The notes under the pieces were generated by a model. It did no database searches and had not been told where the DNA came from. It was given only the letters and a program-made list of their open reading frames with translations. From positions 93,562 to 157,561 of the forward strand of contig MNCI01018369.1 in the NCBI GenBank assembly GCA_015680685.1: 64,000 bases of DNA, in the 5' to 3' direction. Positions 49,421 to 60,170 of this stretch are shown here, in pieces (position 1 is the first letter of the stretch; every line of letters begins with the position of its first letter). This stretch comes from Gnetum montanum. Lineage: Eukaryota; Streptophyta; Gnetopsida; Gnetales; Gnetaceae. The position numbers and the translations under genes were made by a program.

Positions 49421-50879
49421 TATACTATAGATATAAAAAATTAAACTAAAAACATTTAAGAAAACCTAAACATTTCTAATTCTTGAAATAGAACTAGAAT
49501 TTATGATATAAGAAAAATATTTTTAAGTAACACAAAGAAGAATACCACCTCTTCCAACTTCATCATTTCCAAAAATGTACATTCATTTAGGCATAAAAAA
49601 ATTAGCCATCAAAGTAAAATAAAAACCGCCTATTTTAACCTCTTGAAGACACAATAAAATTAGAATTCTAACAATGATATCAAAAAATTACTTGTCATAG
49701 GGGATCTAAAAATCTCTAAACATCCCAAAAGATAAACTTCATAACTTAGTTCCTTCTTCAATATCTGTAATAAGAATAAAAAGGATTACTTTGCCCAAAA
49801 TTAGAAGCAACAGGCTAATAGTTTTGATAGTAACATTATATAGAGTTCCTAAGTTCTTGCACTTTAGGAGTATTCCATATAATGTATTAATTCTTTCATC
49901 TAAGTATAACAACCTCCTAAAATCACTATATCATTCTTTAGAACCTAAGGCTTCTTGGGTATTAGAATTTGAAGGTAGCATCTTCTTTACTTTTTTTTCC
50001 TAAAGTTGTTTTACTTTTGTCCCTTCATCTTCTTAAAAATTTACTTGATTTTCTAAGAGTTGATTTGAAGAATTCTCAATCCCTTTTTTATAATTTTTTG
50101 GTGATTAGTTTGAGATATTAAAACCCTTGTGAGATGGCTCATGGCAATAAAAACATCATTAGGAATGGTAAGATGAGAAATGTTTTTTGCTTTAAAATAT
50201 TCCCTTTGCTTTAAATCTAGTTCTACACAAACCCTTCAAGTTGGTTAAGCACAAAAACCACTTTGTTTTTCTAAAAATTAGCACTTTACAATCATACTAA
50301 CAATGGTTGTGATTAGAGGAAAATAATTATAGGAAAATTATGGAAATCAATCCAAATTGGCAAAATATTTTTTGGCAATTTATCAGGATCAAAATATTCT
50401 TTCCATTTACATAAAACTATAAAGATATCATTGCAAAAACCATAGAGTATTCTTAATCATGTTATTTGTATATTTCTTTGATTTAAATTAAATAGGGAAA
50501 AATCTTTTATCAAATTTAGAATAAGGAAATTGTGAATACTTCTACAAGTCCAATGGGTTTTCATTCAACCATTCAAAATTGATGCAGGTGGAACCCTTCC
50601 AGTGAAGGATCTAATAGCATAGTGTTTTGAGAAATCCTAAATGATTGCATCAAGAAAAAGTATCTAGTAGAGTGAAGCAAGTATTAATGGCATGAGATTC
50701 AATCCTTGTTCTTGTATAATTAAACACAATGTTCCCATTCACATCTATAGTTGAATCTTCTATGCAAGCCATAGGGCTTGTAGATCCATAAACATTTATA
50801 TCAATGGAAGTTATGTTATGCTTATCCAAGATCGATGGAAGCTCAATTTACTAGAGCCTAGTTCATAAGGATGTGACTT
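49421..50879. other. Unassigned decayed sequence, end of element E internal region
   Basis: AT-rich. The open frame 49791-50003 (70 codons) ends Lys-Ala-Ser-Trp-Val-Leu-Glu-Phe-Glu-Gly-Ser, which resembles the Trp-x-Leu-x-Phe-Asp-Gly-Ser opening of an RNase H domain, but the evidence is thin. Nothing recognisable from 50004 to 50879. Confidence 0.3.
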
Positions 50880-51529
50880 TGTTAATAATATTATTTGATC
50901 CATTTTTACTATAAATAAAAAAATTACAAAAATAAAAATTACTCTAAGATAAGGCTAACCACTAATGTGATTGAAAGTAAACTTCTAGAATGATAAGTAT
51001 CTACTTCATTTACTTACTATCACATTCCTAGGTTTACGCATTAACTACTAGGTAACTAAGTTAACCATGGCTAGCACTCAAGGTCTTGATGTACTTATTC
51101 TACTTTAATAATAATGATGAGAAATGCAAATGTAAAAATTAGACAAAATTAGCTATTAAACTACATTAAAATATAAGTCTAATATAAGTTAAAATATTAC
51201 AATGTTCTAGGATTTAATCTCAATCTTTATTGCCAAAGATGGGTACATCCAAGCATAAGCACTCAAATAAAGACTTTGTCAATTGACTTAGAATACATAT
51301 TATAGGTACTTGTTGATTACTACAAGTTACAAAAACAAATTACAAGAATTTTACTACTCTAATCAAAAAATTAATATCAATGGACCATTAGATCATGTAT
51401 ATCTATAGACAATCTAACTAGTTGTATTGATACATCTATGGTAGTGCAAATAGCATTGCATTGGCATATGCACTAACATAGATGTGTTAGCATAGTATCT
51501 AAAAATTGGATTCTTTGAATTCATCATAC
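50880..51529 (-). repeat. Old LTR fragment of the same Ty3 family (minus strand)
   Basis: Aligns with the C LTR (30480-31010): 'aggtaactaagttaacc...ctagcactcaagg', 'caatctttattgccaaagatggg', 'aagcataagcactcaaataaagactt', 'acaagaattttactactctaatc' and repeated 'gcattgcattggcatatgcactaacata'. It ends ttcatca at 51529. The left boundary is not clear; I see no TGATGA start, so the LTR may be truncated. Confidence 0.6.
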
Positions 51530-51780
51530 TATTATGACTAACAAAAACCTTTTTATAGCAAATTATACAAAATGTATGCAGGTTGATTACAAGATTGGTG
51601 AGCTCATGCTGACTAGACTAATTAACTACAAATGCCAAAATTTACAAAGACATTAATGGGATTTATAATATACATAGCATCAAATCCTTATATATATTTT
51701 TTCACATTTGATTAATGTAGTTGAATTTTTCTTTATTATTCTTATCACACTTTCTCTGTACAATTGCTCAGTGCATTATG
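51530..51780 (-). other. Eroded polypurine tract and remnant next to the old LTR
   Basis: tactattatgactaacaaaaa directly after the LTR end matches 'tacccccatgactgaatgaaa', the minus-strand view of the family polypurine region. So 50880-51529 is a 3' LTR with a short piece of internal sequence rather than a solo LTR. Further right the alignment is lost. Confidence 0.45.
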
Positions 51781-51929
51781 ATGTCTAGTTATGTATGTGT
51801 AAGTATGTTTTAGTTAGGGTGTGTATAGACTAGTTAGTACATGCTGATATATATATATTTTATAGTGTTTTATAATTGTTCCTATAAAAATGTTCTCTCA
51901 CTCATCTACAAGAACACCTCTATGAATCA

Positions 51930-53330
51930 CACATTTATGCATGTGACTTATGGTTGTAAACAATCTTAATAGATCTTCTAATTGATAAATCAACGATTAC
52001 TAAATGAAAAGGTACAATTCTCCAATTGAATATGAACTTAACCTACCACTCTTAATCTCTGAATGTTAGGGAAATCAATAAATAACTATGCATCAAAAGA
52101 ATCTAATACATAGAAGCATGGAATTGAGAAGTCATGATTTAGAATGGATTTAGATACATGTGACTCTGGAAAAGGTGTGTATGGGTTTGTAATCAAGAAT
52201 GTGAAAGCTAAACAAATTAAAATTTATTTATTAAAAATAAAAATTACAACTCTCACGAATATTTATAATTCTTAAACTAAGCATAGAGAACTTGGGAATT
52301 TTCAAATAAGTAAATGTGTTTTTGCATTTACGTTTCATGAAATAGTGCTAAGGATTTATGTTTATAGGTAAAATATTTTTCTATTACCATCAAAATATTT
52401 ATTAAAAGTAGAAAAAATTTTATTAAACATACTTGCTACAATTTTACTATGCTTCTATACAATTTTACTATGCTTCTATACAATTTATACCAGATTCACA
52501 AATCCCCACTTCATAGATAAATAATGATGAACTTAATAATAAAATCGATGAGATCTAAGTGACATGAATATACTTAAAACAACTAAAAAATTTTTAAAAA
52601 ATAATAGATTAGAGATCAACATGTGGGATACAATTTTTATTTTCTCTTCCCAACAAAAAAAAAGAGCTTTATTCAAAGAATTGATAAAGTTTTACCTTCT
52701 ATGGAGGACCAAGAGCCACAATGTATGGGGCACAAGTTGAAGTTTCATATTGAAAAATAAACCTTAAACTATAAGCTAAAAATTAATTTTAAATGATGGA
52801 TCTTGGTGTCTTACAAGTTGACAGATGAACACAAAGTTTTTCGGTGTTGTTTGAGGTTGATTTGGGGTCAAAATAGGGTTGTTTTTGGATGTTATTCTAG
52901 AAATGATGCTAGGTGATGAAATGATGCATGCATCATGATGCTAATGATAGGGTAGGTGACACTCACATTGGTGTCAACATGCTTACATGTGCTACCAGTG
53001 ACATAAGTACCAATACCAAGCTAACAAAGTATAGATGGAGCAAGGATGATTATGAGCATACAAGTGATGTAAGCGATGTAGATGTTGGTGCTCTAAGATC
53101 TCTCAAATTTCAAAAAAGTGTTTTAGAATATTGAAAAATAGCCTTGAAATAATGTTAAAACCTAGTAATTATAATTCTAGGATTTTCTAAAATGCATGAG
53201 AATATATTTAGAAACTCAAAGTTCACTTTTGGTAATCTAGGATAGTGTGTGTTGCATTAGTGATGCTGGATGGCATTGGCTAGTGTCATCACCTACATTA
53301 GTGTCATAAAGAATGTGATTCAAACCATCC
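51930..53330. repeat. Possible 3' LTR of old element E
   Basis: Weak, colinear match to 33520-34760. Contains a 21-bp tandem duplication at 52441-52482 (unit attttactatgcttctataca). The open frame 52928-53134 is not credible as a gene. Confidence 0.4.
52441..52490. repeat. 21-bp tandem repeat, about 2.4 copies
   Basis: Two identical copies of attttactatgcttctataca followed by a partial third. Confidence 0.85.
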
Positions 53331-53477
53331 ATCTTCTTCATAATCTATCTTTATCAAATTTTTATAATAGCCTCACTTATCTTATTAACAAAATAAAATA
53401 AAATCCCTAATAAGCCTTATTATGATGAGGTTAAAATGCCTTAAATCTTTCTATTCCAAGATTTGTATGTTCTCTAC

Positions 53478-53484
53478 TATAAAT
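53478..53484 (+). promoter_or_regulatory. TATA box of copia element F
   Basis: tataaat in 'tctctactataaatgattcc', followed about 30 bp later by 'ttaataagagagctttta', the usual R/polyadenylation context of a plant copia LTR. Confidence 0.5.
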
Positions 53485-53606
53485 GATTCCCCATATTATG
53501 AAGTTTAATAAGAGAGCTTTTATTTTTACAATTATTATTTTAGTTTGTATGTTGTTTTTTATTTATGTTCTCTCATTAGGATACTAAGTTCCTTAATTCT
53601 TTCTTT

Positions 53607-53622
53607 TGATATTAAAGCTAGG
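53607..53622 (+). other. PBS of copia element F (initiator tRNA-Met type)
   Basis: tgatattaaagctagg, an eroded tggtatcagagccagg, followed by ttgttcgtagaagcc. Confidence 0.5.
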
Positions 53623-53660
53623 TTGTTCGTAGAAGCCTCTACACATCATTACACAAAAGA

Positions 53661-53841
53661 ATGTCGATAACATATTTCTTTAGCTCCCTATTTTTACTAG
53701 AGTAGATTATGAGTACTTGGCATCCAAGATGAAGATCTTCTTGATCTCTTAATATCTATGGAATTTGGTTTCTTTAACCTTTAATGATATTATAGATCCT
53801 AAAACATTTAGAGCCCTTAATGATAAGAAAAATATTACCTG
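53661..53841 (+). pseudogene. gag: copia gag of element F, N-terminal fragment
   Basis: The start at 53661 reads Met-Ser but in a frame shifted from the conserved part. Translation near 53690-53780 gives Leu-Pro-Ile-Phe-Thr-Arg-Val-Asp-Tyr-Glu-Tyr-Leu-Ala-Ser-Lys-Met-Lys-Ile-Phe-Leu and Tyr-Leu-Trp-Asn-Leu-Val. This matches the copia gag opening (Pro-x-Phe-x-Gly-x-Asn-Tyr-x2-Trp-x2-Lys-Met-x3-Leu...Leu-Trp-x2-Val). It ends abruptly where the LTR of G begins. Confidence 0.6.
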
Positions 53842-54674
53842 TGATGAGTGGCTAGATACCCTTATGCCCAACCATACGAATATGAGCATTCATGCACGAT
53901 CTAGTTAAACTCCAAGGATTAAGTGCTTATGCGCTTACACAGAACAAGGATGAGCTATGCAGTCGTTGTCTTCCCAAGCTTACTTGTAAGGCACAATTAT
54001 ATGGTTAAGTAAACTTGAGGTATATGATTTTTATGTTTTTTATGTTTTATGTTCTCTGTGCTTAAAATAGAGAAATGAAATAATTTAGTAACTAATTTGA
54101 TTTAACTAATCAACTATTCTCTAACTAGTCCTAACACCAACATCCTTTCCCACTCTGCGGACACATCTTAAAATAGTGTAACACTACTGGGATTACCAAA
54201 TGCTAGTCGTTACTAGGTTACCAAGTGTTCCCATGTATGCTCAAAGTGGTCATACTGAGTGTGCTAAATCGTTGATAATTAACAATTCAATAGAAATAAT
54301 ATTGATTAACTAATGAGAGCATCAAATAATAGTAAATAACATTAAATACAATAATTAAGCTATTCTGAATGTTGCAACGTTTATCACAAAGTTTGTCTTT
54401 ATTTCCAAACACAAGGTGTGCTTAGGTACACAATGCTTGAATAAAGATTCATTCACTTTATGACTCCTACTGTGGACATTCAAAAATAATTCTAACTTTG
54501 GAAAGGAAAAACTACAAGAGTTTGGCTAAGGGACTAAAAACTAATGCCAAACCAAGTGTCTATGTCTCTTATTTATAGACAATGAGATAGGTTCTGACAT
54601 TGCATGTCTGATATCACTTCAACACCCCCAATATCACATATTCAATATCGAGCGTCTGATATTGAGGCTCATCA
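53842..54674 (-). repeat. Element G 3' LTR
   Basis: 833 bp, TGATGA...TCATCA. It matches the partial 5' LTR at 62932-63044 over their common 110 bp with few differences. TATA box on the minus strand within 'ttatttatagac' (about 54567-54575). The outer U3 holds 'tgatatcac', 'aatatcac', 'caatatcgag' and 'tgatattgag' repeats. Confidence 0.9.
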
Positions 54675-56680
54675 TACCCTCATGACAGAATGAAAACTTA
54701 TCATCAAGTTCATTATAAAATATTGGGAAGGTATGACATTATTGACTGAATGACAACTGATGATGACATGGAATGACAGACTCAAAGTGCCCAATGAATG
54801 GATTGACAAACATATTACAGCATTGGTGTTCATAACCATTGTGGTGAACACTATACATAGATGACATCCAAACCCTCATTTGATAGCTTGAAGAGAGAGA
54901 GAGAGAAAATAAAATGAGGTGTGTTGCTTCCGATGTCAAGAATGTGCACATTGTTGTTTATCCATGGCCACATGACCAAGCTTGTTCCTTGCATACATTC
55001 TCTTGCTCCAGTCCATCTTGAGTACTCCCTCCTATCCCAACCCATTGTTCATGGGATCACCATCTACACACATAACACAATCACAAATTAGTAAGGATAG
55101 ATAAGATATAATGTAGTTAATACCTTGCCTTGGTATGAAGCATGTTGGCTAGGTTGTGGGTATGGTAGATACTAGGTTATAGGTTTGTAAGTGATAACTA
55201 GCTAAGGTGTAGGGGTGAGATAAGTAATGGAATGGAAAAATTTGCGATAGGCCCCCACAACTAAGAACGAACCTCCAGTAGCAATAGGATGGAAAAGGAA
55301 AGAACAAGAAAGATTAAAGGAATAACAATGGTGAAGCCAATAAAATGCATAGAAGGGAAGAGAAAAATAGATGTCACAGATGGAGTGAAATGAGAAATAG
55401 TTGATTACAAGAAATTTTTAAGGGAAAGAACTTTATAATTGCACCAAAAAGGAATGCTAGTGGATCCTCCCCAAAGTAGGCTCATGCCCTTTATGCCCTA
55501 ACAAACCCATAAAATAAAGAGTCTATAGGCTCTAGGAATGATAGATGGACACAATAGTTAAGAATTTACCCAAAAATAACAATGCCTAAACCAAGATATA
55601 GACTAATCATAAAACTGGCAATGAGGTGGAATATGGAAAGCAATATGGAAAGAGAAGAGAGAATGCAATGGAATCCCAAAATCAAGGTTTTGTAAATCCC
55701 CTTGTGTAGTATGTGAATAAGGTGACTTAATAAAATTTAGCCCAAATCTAGATTAAAACTAACCACATCCAGTGACCTCGCATCAACACACTTGACCAAC
55801 CCATCCTCCTGAAGCAACAAGAATGCTTTCACAGAGCAACCACCATCCCAAAAAGAGAAGAATAGAGAAGCAAGAAGTGAGAAAGGGCCTTAGCTAGAGG
55901 GAACCTTTAGGCATGGGTAGCATGTCTTTCCAGTGCCATAACCAGTGCTTGTAGCCCATGTTTCTTTATTATGTCTAAGGGGTGTGCTTTGAATTCCCAC
56001 TAGTTTTTTTTTTTTTAAGTGAGAACCACATCATGCAAAGACTTATTTGATTCATTCAACTTCTTGATATTAGTCGACAACAAAATGGTAGAAAACCTAT
56101 GAAAAACATCCAAGTACCTAAGAGAATAGGCAGCACAAATGTGTCCAATCCCCTTGAAGTCACATCCTTTTCAATCCATTTGAATCTTTCTTTGGTTTGG
56201 AGAATACTAAGCCACAAATTCATTAATAGGTTTTATTGGGAAAAAGGATCATTACATTTCCAAAACAAAGGGAGACCATAGAGTTGAATGGATGAATGGA
56301 TGACATGGATTCATTGCCTGTTTTATCAAAAGAAACCATATCTTAGTACCAACATTAAAAAGTCAAGGTTAAAGACCAAACATTAGTGATCAACACCATT
56401 ATAATACAATCCACCATCATGAGCACTTATTATGTGACGAGTGAGAATAAATGAAACAAAATGGAATAAAGAAAGAAATGGTAAAAATGTAAACAATGGT
56501 ATAAAAAAAATAAGTAAATATGAAAAATGTGTAAAACAAAGAGATAAAAGAAACTAAGGGCTTAGAATAATTAGCATGGGTGGCCATCTCCCCCACGATT
56601 GAGTTCAAATCAAGAGATCCGAAATAATGAGCATGGTTGTCCATAAGCAAAGGTAGAATTAATATTGGTTGTTTTGGACT
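54675..56680 (-). other. Element G polypurine tract and post-pol spacer
   Basis: taccctcatgacagaatgaaaac directly after the LTR is the minus-strand polypurine region. Then come 2 kb of spacer alignable with D. No credible gene; frames such as 54739-54951 and 56099-56281 are unconserved. Confidence 0.7.
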
Positions 56681-56689
56681 CATGGAAGG

Positions 56690-59600
56690 GTTTGATTTGC
56701 TAGATATTAACCAATAATCTCTTATTTAGGCTTCTAGGTTTATAGATCATCATGGCCCTTGAAGAAAAAGTTTCATGAATGATATAAGGTCCTTCTCTCA
56801 GCATTTGAAATTTATTTCGTTGTGGCACATGTGCGGGATTCAAATAAAGAACCTTATCTCCTAGTTGGTATTTGACTTTTATAATTTTTAGGTCATGATG
56901 TTGTTTGTTGAAGGCCTAGTGCAATTTGTTGGATGACAAGGAAACTAGTCGATTTTTATCTAGCAAGTTAAGATTCATCAACCTTTCTTTTTATGCTAGA
57001 CTAAGGTCCAAGTTAAGGTCACATGTTATCGATAGTGTATGGAGCTTAGCTTGGATAAGAAGTATTGGAAGTTTATCGTACACTAACTCATAGGGAGAAT
57101 AGCCTATAGGGAGTTTCCATGTGGAGCAGTGGGCCCAAAAAGCATTGTTTAGTTTGGTGCTCCAGTCTCACCTATAATTGCTAATGGTTCATGTTAAAAT
57201 TTTTGTAATTTCCATATTGGTGACTTTGGCTTCACCATTCTCTTGATGATGATATGGTGTAGTTAGTTTATGCTCAACTCCTAAGCATTGCATCAACTTT
57301 TGAAAAGTCGCACTTGTAAAGTGTGTACCATTATCAGAAATAAGTGCACAAGGCACACCAAACCTATTTACGATTTCTTGTTGAACAAATCGTGCAGTGG
57401 TAGATGATGTATAGTTGGTAATAGTGATTGCTTACCACTTTGTAAAATAGTCAACAACAACAACAATGTATGTTTTTCCATTGGACATGAATGTAATAGA
57501 CCCCATAAAATCAATTCCCCATATGTTGAAGGGTTCTATGGGTTGAATCTATTGTTGTGGATCCTCCATTCTAGTAATCATTCCCCCATCATGTTGGCAG
57601 CACTCACAAGATTGGACAAAATTATGGGTGTCCCAAAACAATGTAGACTAATAATATCCTACAAGTAAGATTTTAATAGTCATTCATCTCCCAGCGTAAT
57701 GACCCCCACAAGGGCCCTCATGACCATCTTAGAGGACTTGAAATTGATCTACATTAGGAACACATCATTGGGACATACCTTTTAAAGGTGCCTATTGATT
57801 TCCATGAAGTGTTTGACTTGGTGGAGAAACTGTTGTTTCTTTTTAACATCTAGCCCTTGTGGTGTTTCTTGCATGAGAAGATAAGTAAGAATGCTACTAT
57901 ACTAGTTTGTATCTATGGGTGATTGATTGTTTATTACACTTGCAAAGAGGAGTTCATTAGGGAAGCGATCAGAAATTGGGTATTCGTCCTCTTTGTTGTT
58001 CCATTACAATTGAGATAAATAATCAACTACAACATTCTCAGTACCTTTATGATCTACTATCGTGATATCAAACTCTTGCAAGATCACCAACCATTGTATG
58101 ACACGAGGGCTCACCATTGGTTTATTCATAAGGAACTGAGTTGCACTATGATTTGTATGTATAAATACCTTATAGCCTAATAAATAGTGCCTAAATTTTT
58201 CTAGTGCAAACACCACAACCATTAAATCTTTTTCTGTTATGGTATAGTTGCATTGTGCACCAGCAATAATTCAACTTGCACAATGAATGTAATAAGGATA
58301 TTTTTGGTCATCTAATTGTGTAAGTACGGCTCCTAAAGCAAAATTGGATGCATCAATCATTATATGGAATGGTCTAGACTAGTTAGGATCTTGTAGAATG
58401 GGTGTTTCTACAAGCCTCTACTTCAAGGTTTGGAAAGCTAGCTCACATTCCTTGGTCCATTCAAAGGGTATGTCCTTCTTCATTAGTTCTACCAATGGTT
58501 TTGCAATCTTCAAAAAGTTCTCGATGAAACATCTATAATAGCCAGTATGTCCAAGGAATGATCAAACATCTTTTACATTTTTAGGTTGACGAGTGATTCC
58601 TTGGATGATTTTAATTTTTTTAAGATCTACCTCCATCCCTATTTGTGAAATTTGGTGCCCTAATACAATGTCCTCTTGGACCATTAAGTGGCTTCTTACT
58701 AATTGAGCCTTAGGTTGGTTTCAACACATCATTTCAATACTTACTCTAATCAGTCCAATGCTTATTCAAGTCTACTCTGTAGGTGGAGAAATCATACATA
58801 AAAACCTCCACACCATTTCCAATTTTCCGCTAAAATATACTAAGAACCAAACATTGAAATGTTGCTAGAGCATTGCACAAGCCAAACGACATCTACCTAT
58901 ATGCAAATGTCCCCTAAGGACTTGTGAATGTAGTCTTAGCTTGGTCTTCTGGTGTTATTTGAATTTGATTGTACCCACTGTAACCATCCAAAAAACTATA
59001 ATAATAATGCCCTGCAATGGTATCTAAAACTTGGTCAATGAATCACAATGGGAAATGGTCCTTAAATGTTTCCATGTTTGATAGCCTAAAGTCTATACAT
59101 ACCCTCCATTTACCACATTTTTTAGGCACAAGACTAATGGACTAACCCATTCACTATCAGCAATGGGGTAGATGAACCAGGCCTTTAGAAGCTGTTTAAT
59201 TTCTTCTTTAATCACTTGCTAAAGCTTTGGATTCATTCACCATTGCAATTGTTGTCAAGGCTTCATAGAGGGATCAATGTAAATCCTATGTTGGCATATA
59301 TTAGGATCTATTCTAATTAATTCGGGTTATGACTAAGTAAAGGATTTTGACCATTTGTTTATCATCTTTAGTAGTTTTTCTTTTTGTTGAGGAGCAAGCT
59401 TAGCATTAATGATGACCAATTTTCATTCTCGAGAAATGTATACTCCATACTGATGGGCAACAATTTTAATTTGAGGGGCTCTTGCTTAAAATTTTCAGGG
59501 ATTTCCAGCTTTCCCCAATTGATATTTTTGATGTCAGTACTTGGAAGTTGGCAGTGGACTTACTCTAATGCATCTATGCTATCAATATAGACACAAGTCA

Positions 59601-60170
59601 AGCTCTTAGTTGGTTCCATGCATATAGTGGAATTGCTCTCTTGGTCCACTATCAGCCACTAGGTGCCTTCCTGTCTTGTGGTTGCTACATACAGGAATCT
59701 TTGTATGTTAGTCACTTATGCAAATTGATTGCATGTAGGCAATGTTAAGCATTGTACAAACCAATCCTTATGCATGTAGTTGCACCCTGTGTCACTATAT
59801 GTGATGCATGAAACTTTGTTCTTCTCAATCTTTCCAAATGTATTTTTCTTTGATATCTCTAAGGAAAGATCTCATATGCCTAGGTGTGCATCAATCGTAT
59901 TTAGCCATGCTCTTCCCATTATGATTAGGAGGTATCCCTTATAGTTGTTGACTTGAATCACTAGGAAATCAGCTGGATATGACCACCCACAAATAGTGGT
60001 GATAATTTCCTCAACTAGTCCCAGTGGAATAGTGATGGACTAGTCAACCAACTCTAAGTGAATATTACTCTTATTTAGTAGAGGCAAGTCCCAGGCTTTA
60101 TACATTTCATGAGAGATTAAGTTAACACCAGAACCTAAATCCAAAAGAGCTTTAAAGGGCTTATTTCCAA
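56690..60170 (-). pseudogene. pol: pol of element G (decayed)
   Basis: Minus-strand enzymatic polyprotein. Protease: Asp-Leu-Gly-Ser-Gly-Val-Asn at 60141-60121, followed by Leu-Glu-Leu-Val-Asp near 60050. Reverse transcriptase about 59300-58330: the catalytic motif reads Phe-Met-Tyr-Asp-Phe (58802-58788), so the first catalytic Asp is lost. RNase H in the open stretch 58222-58004 and just upstream (His-Tyr-Leu-Leu-Gly-Tyr-Lys-Val-Phe-Ile-His-Thr-Asn-His-Ser, Val-Asp-Tyr-Leu-Ser). Integrase about 57960-56690: Asp-Asn-Gly-Thr-His-Phe is kept near 57330, but at the catalytic Glu position (near 57245) the text reads Gly-Glu-Ala-Lys-Val in place of Gly-Gln-Val-Glu-Val, so the Glu is replaced by Lys. 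No chromodomain seen. Confidence 0.87.

Larger units (their letters stand above)
36960..50003 (+). mobile_element. Element E internal region (old Ty3-type element, split by D)
   Basis: Plus-strand remains of a different, older Ty3 family: gag at 36998-37612 continuing at 47463-47800, protease-like text 48500-48870, an RNase H-like motif at 49213-49390 and a further fragment to 50003. Element D occupies 37618-47457. Reading across the D insertion with one copy of the ggatg duplication removed, gag continues sensibly. The limits are approximate. Confidence 0.6.
53320..53841 (+). mobile_element. Element F: 5' end of a Ty1/copia retrotransposon, cut by G
   Basis: A short LTR (right part visible to about 53606) with TATA box 53478-53484 and an aataaga-type polyadenylation region near 53508, then an initiator-tRNA-Met-type PBS (53607-53622) and the first codons of a copia gag. 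The remaining element must lie beyond G, outside the window. The LTR start near 53320 is a guess based on usual copia LTR length. Confidence 0.6.

Noticed and set aside
54895-54906. (ga)n purine run as polypurine tract
   Set aside because: Lies over 200 bp from the LTR of G; the true polypurine region is directly next to the LTR at 54675.
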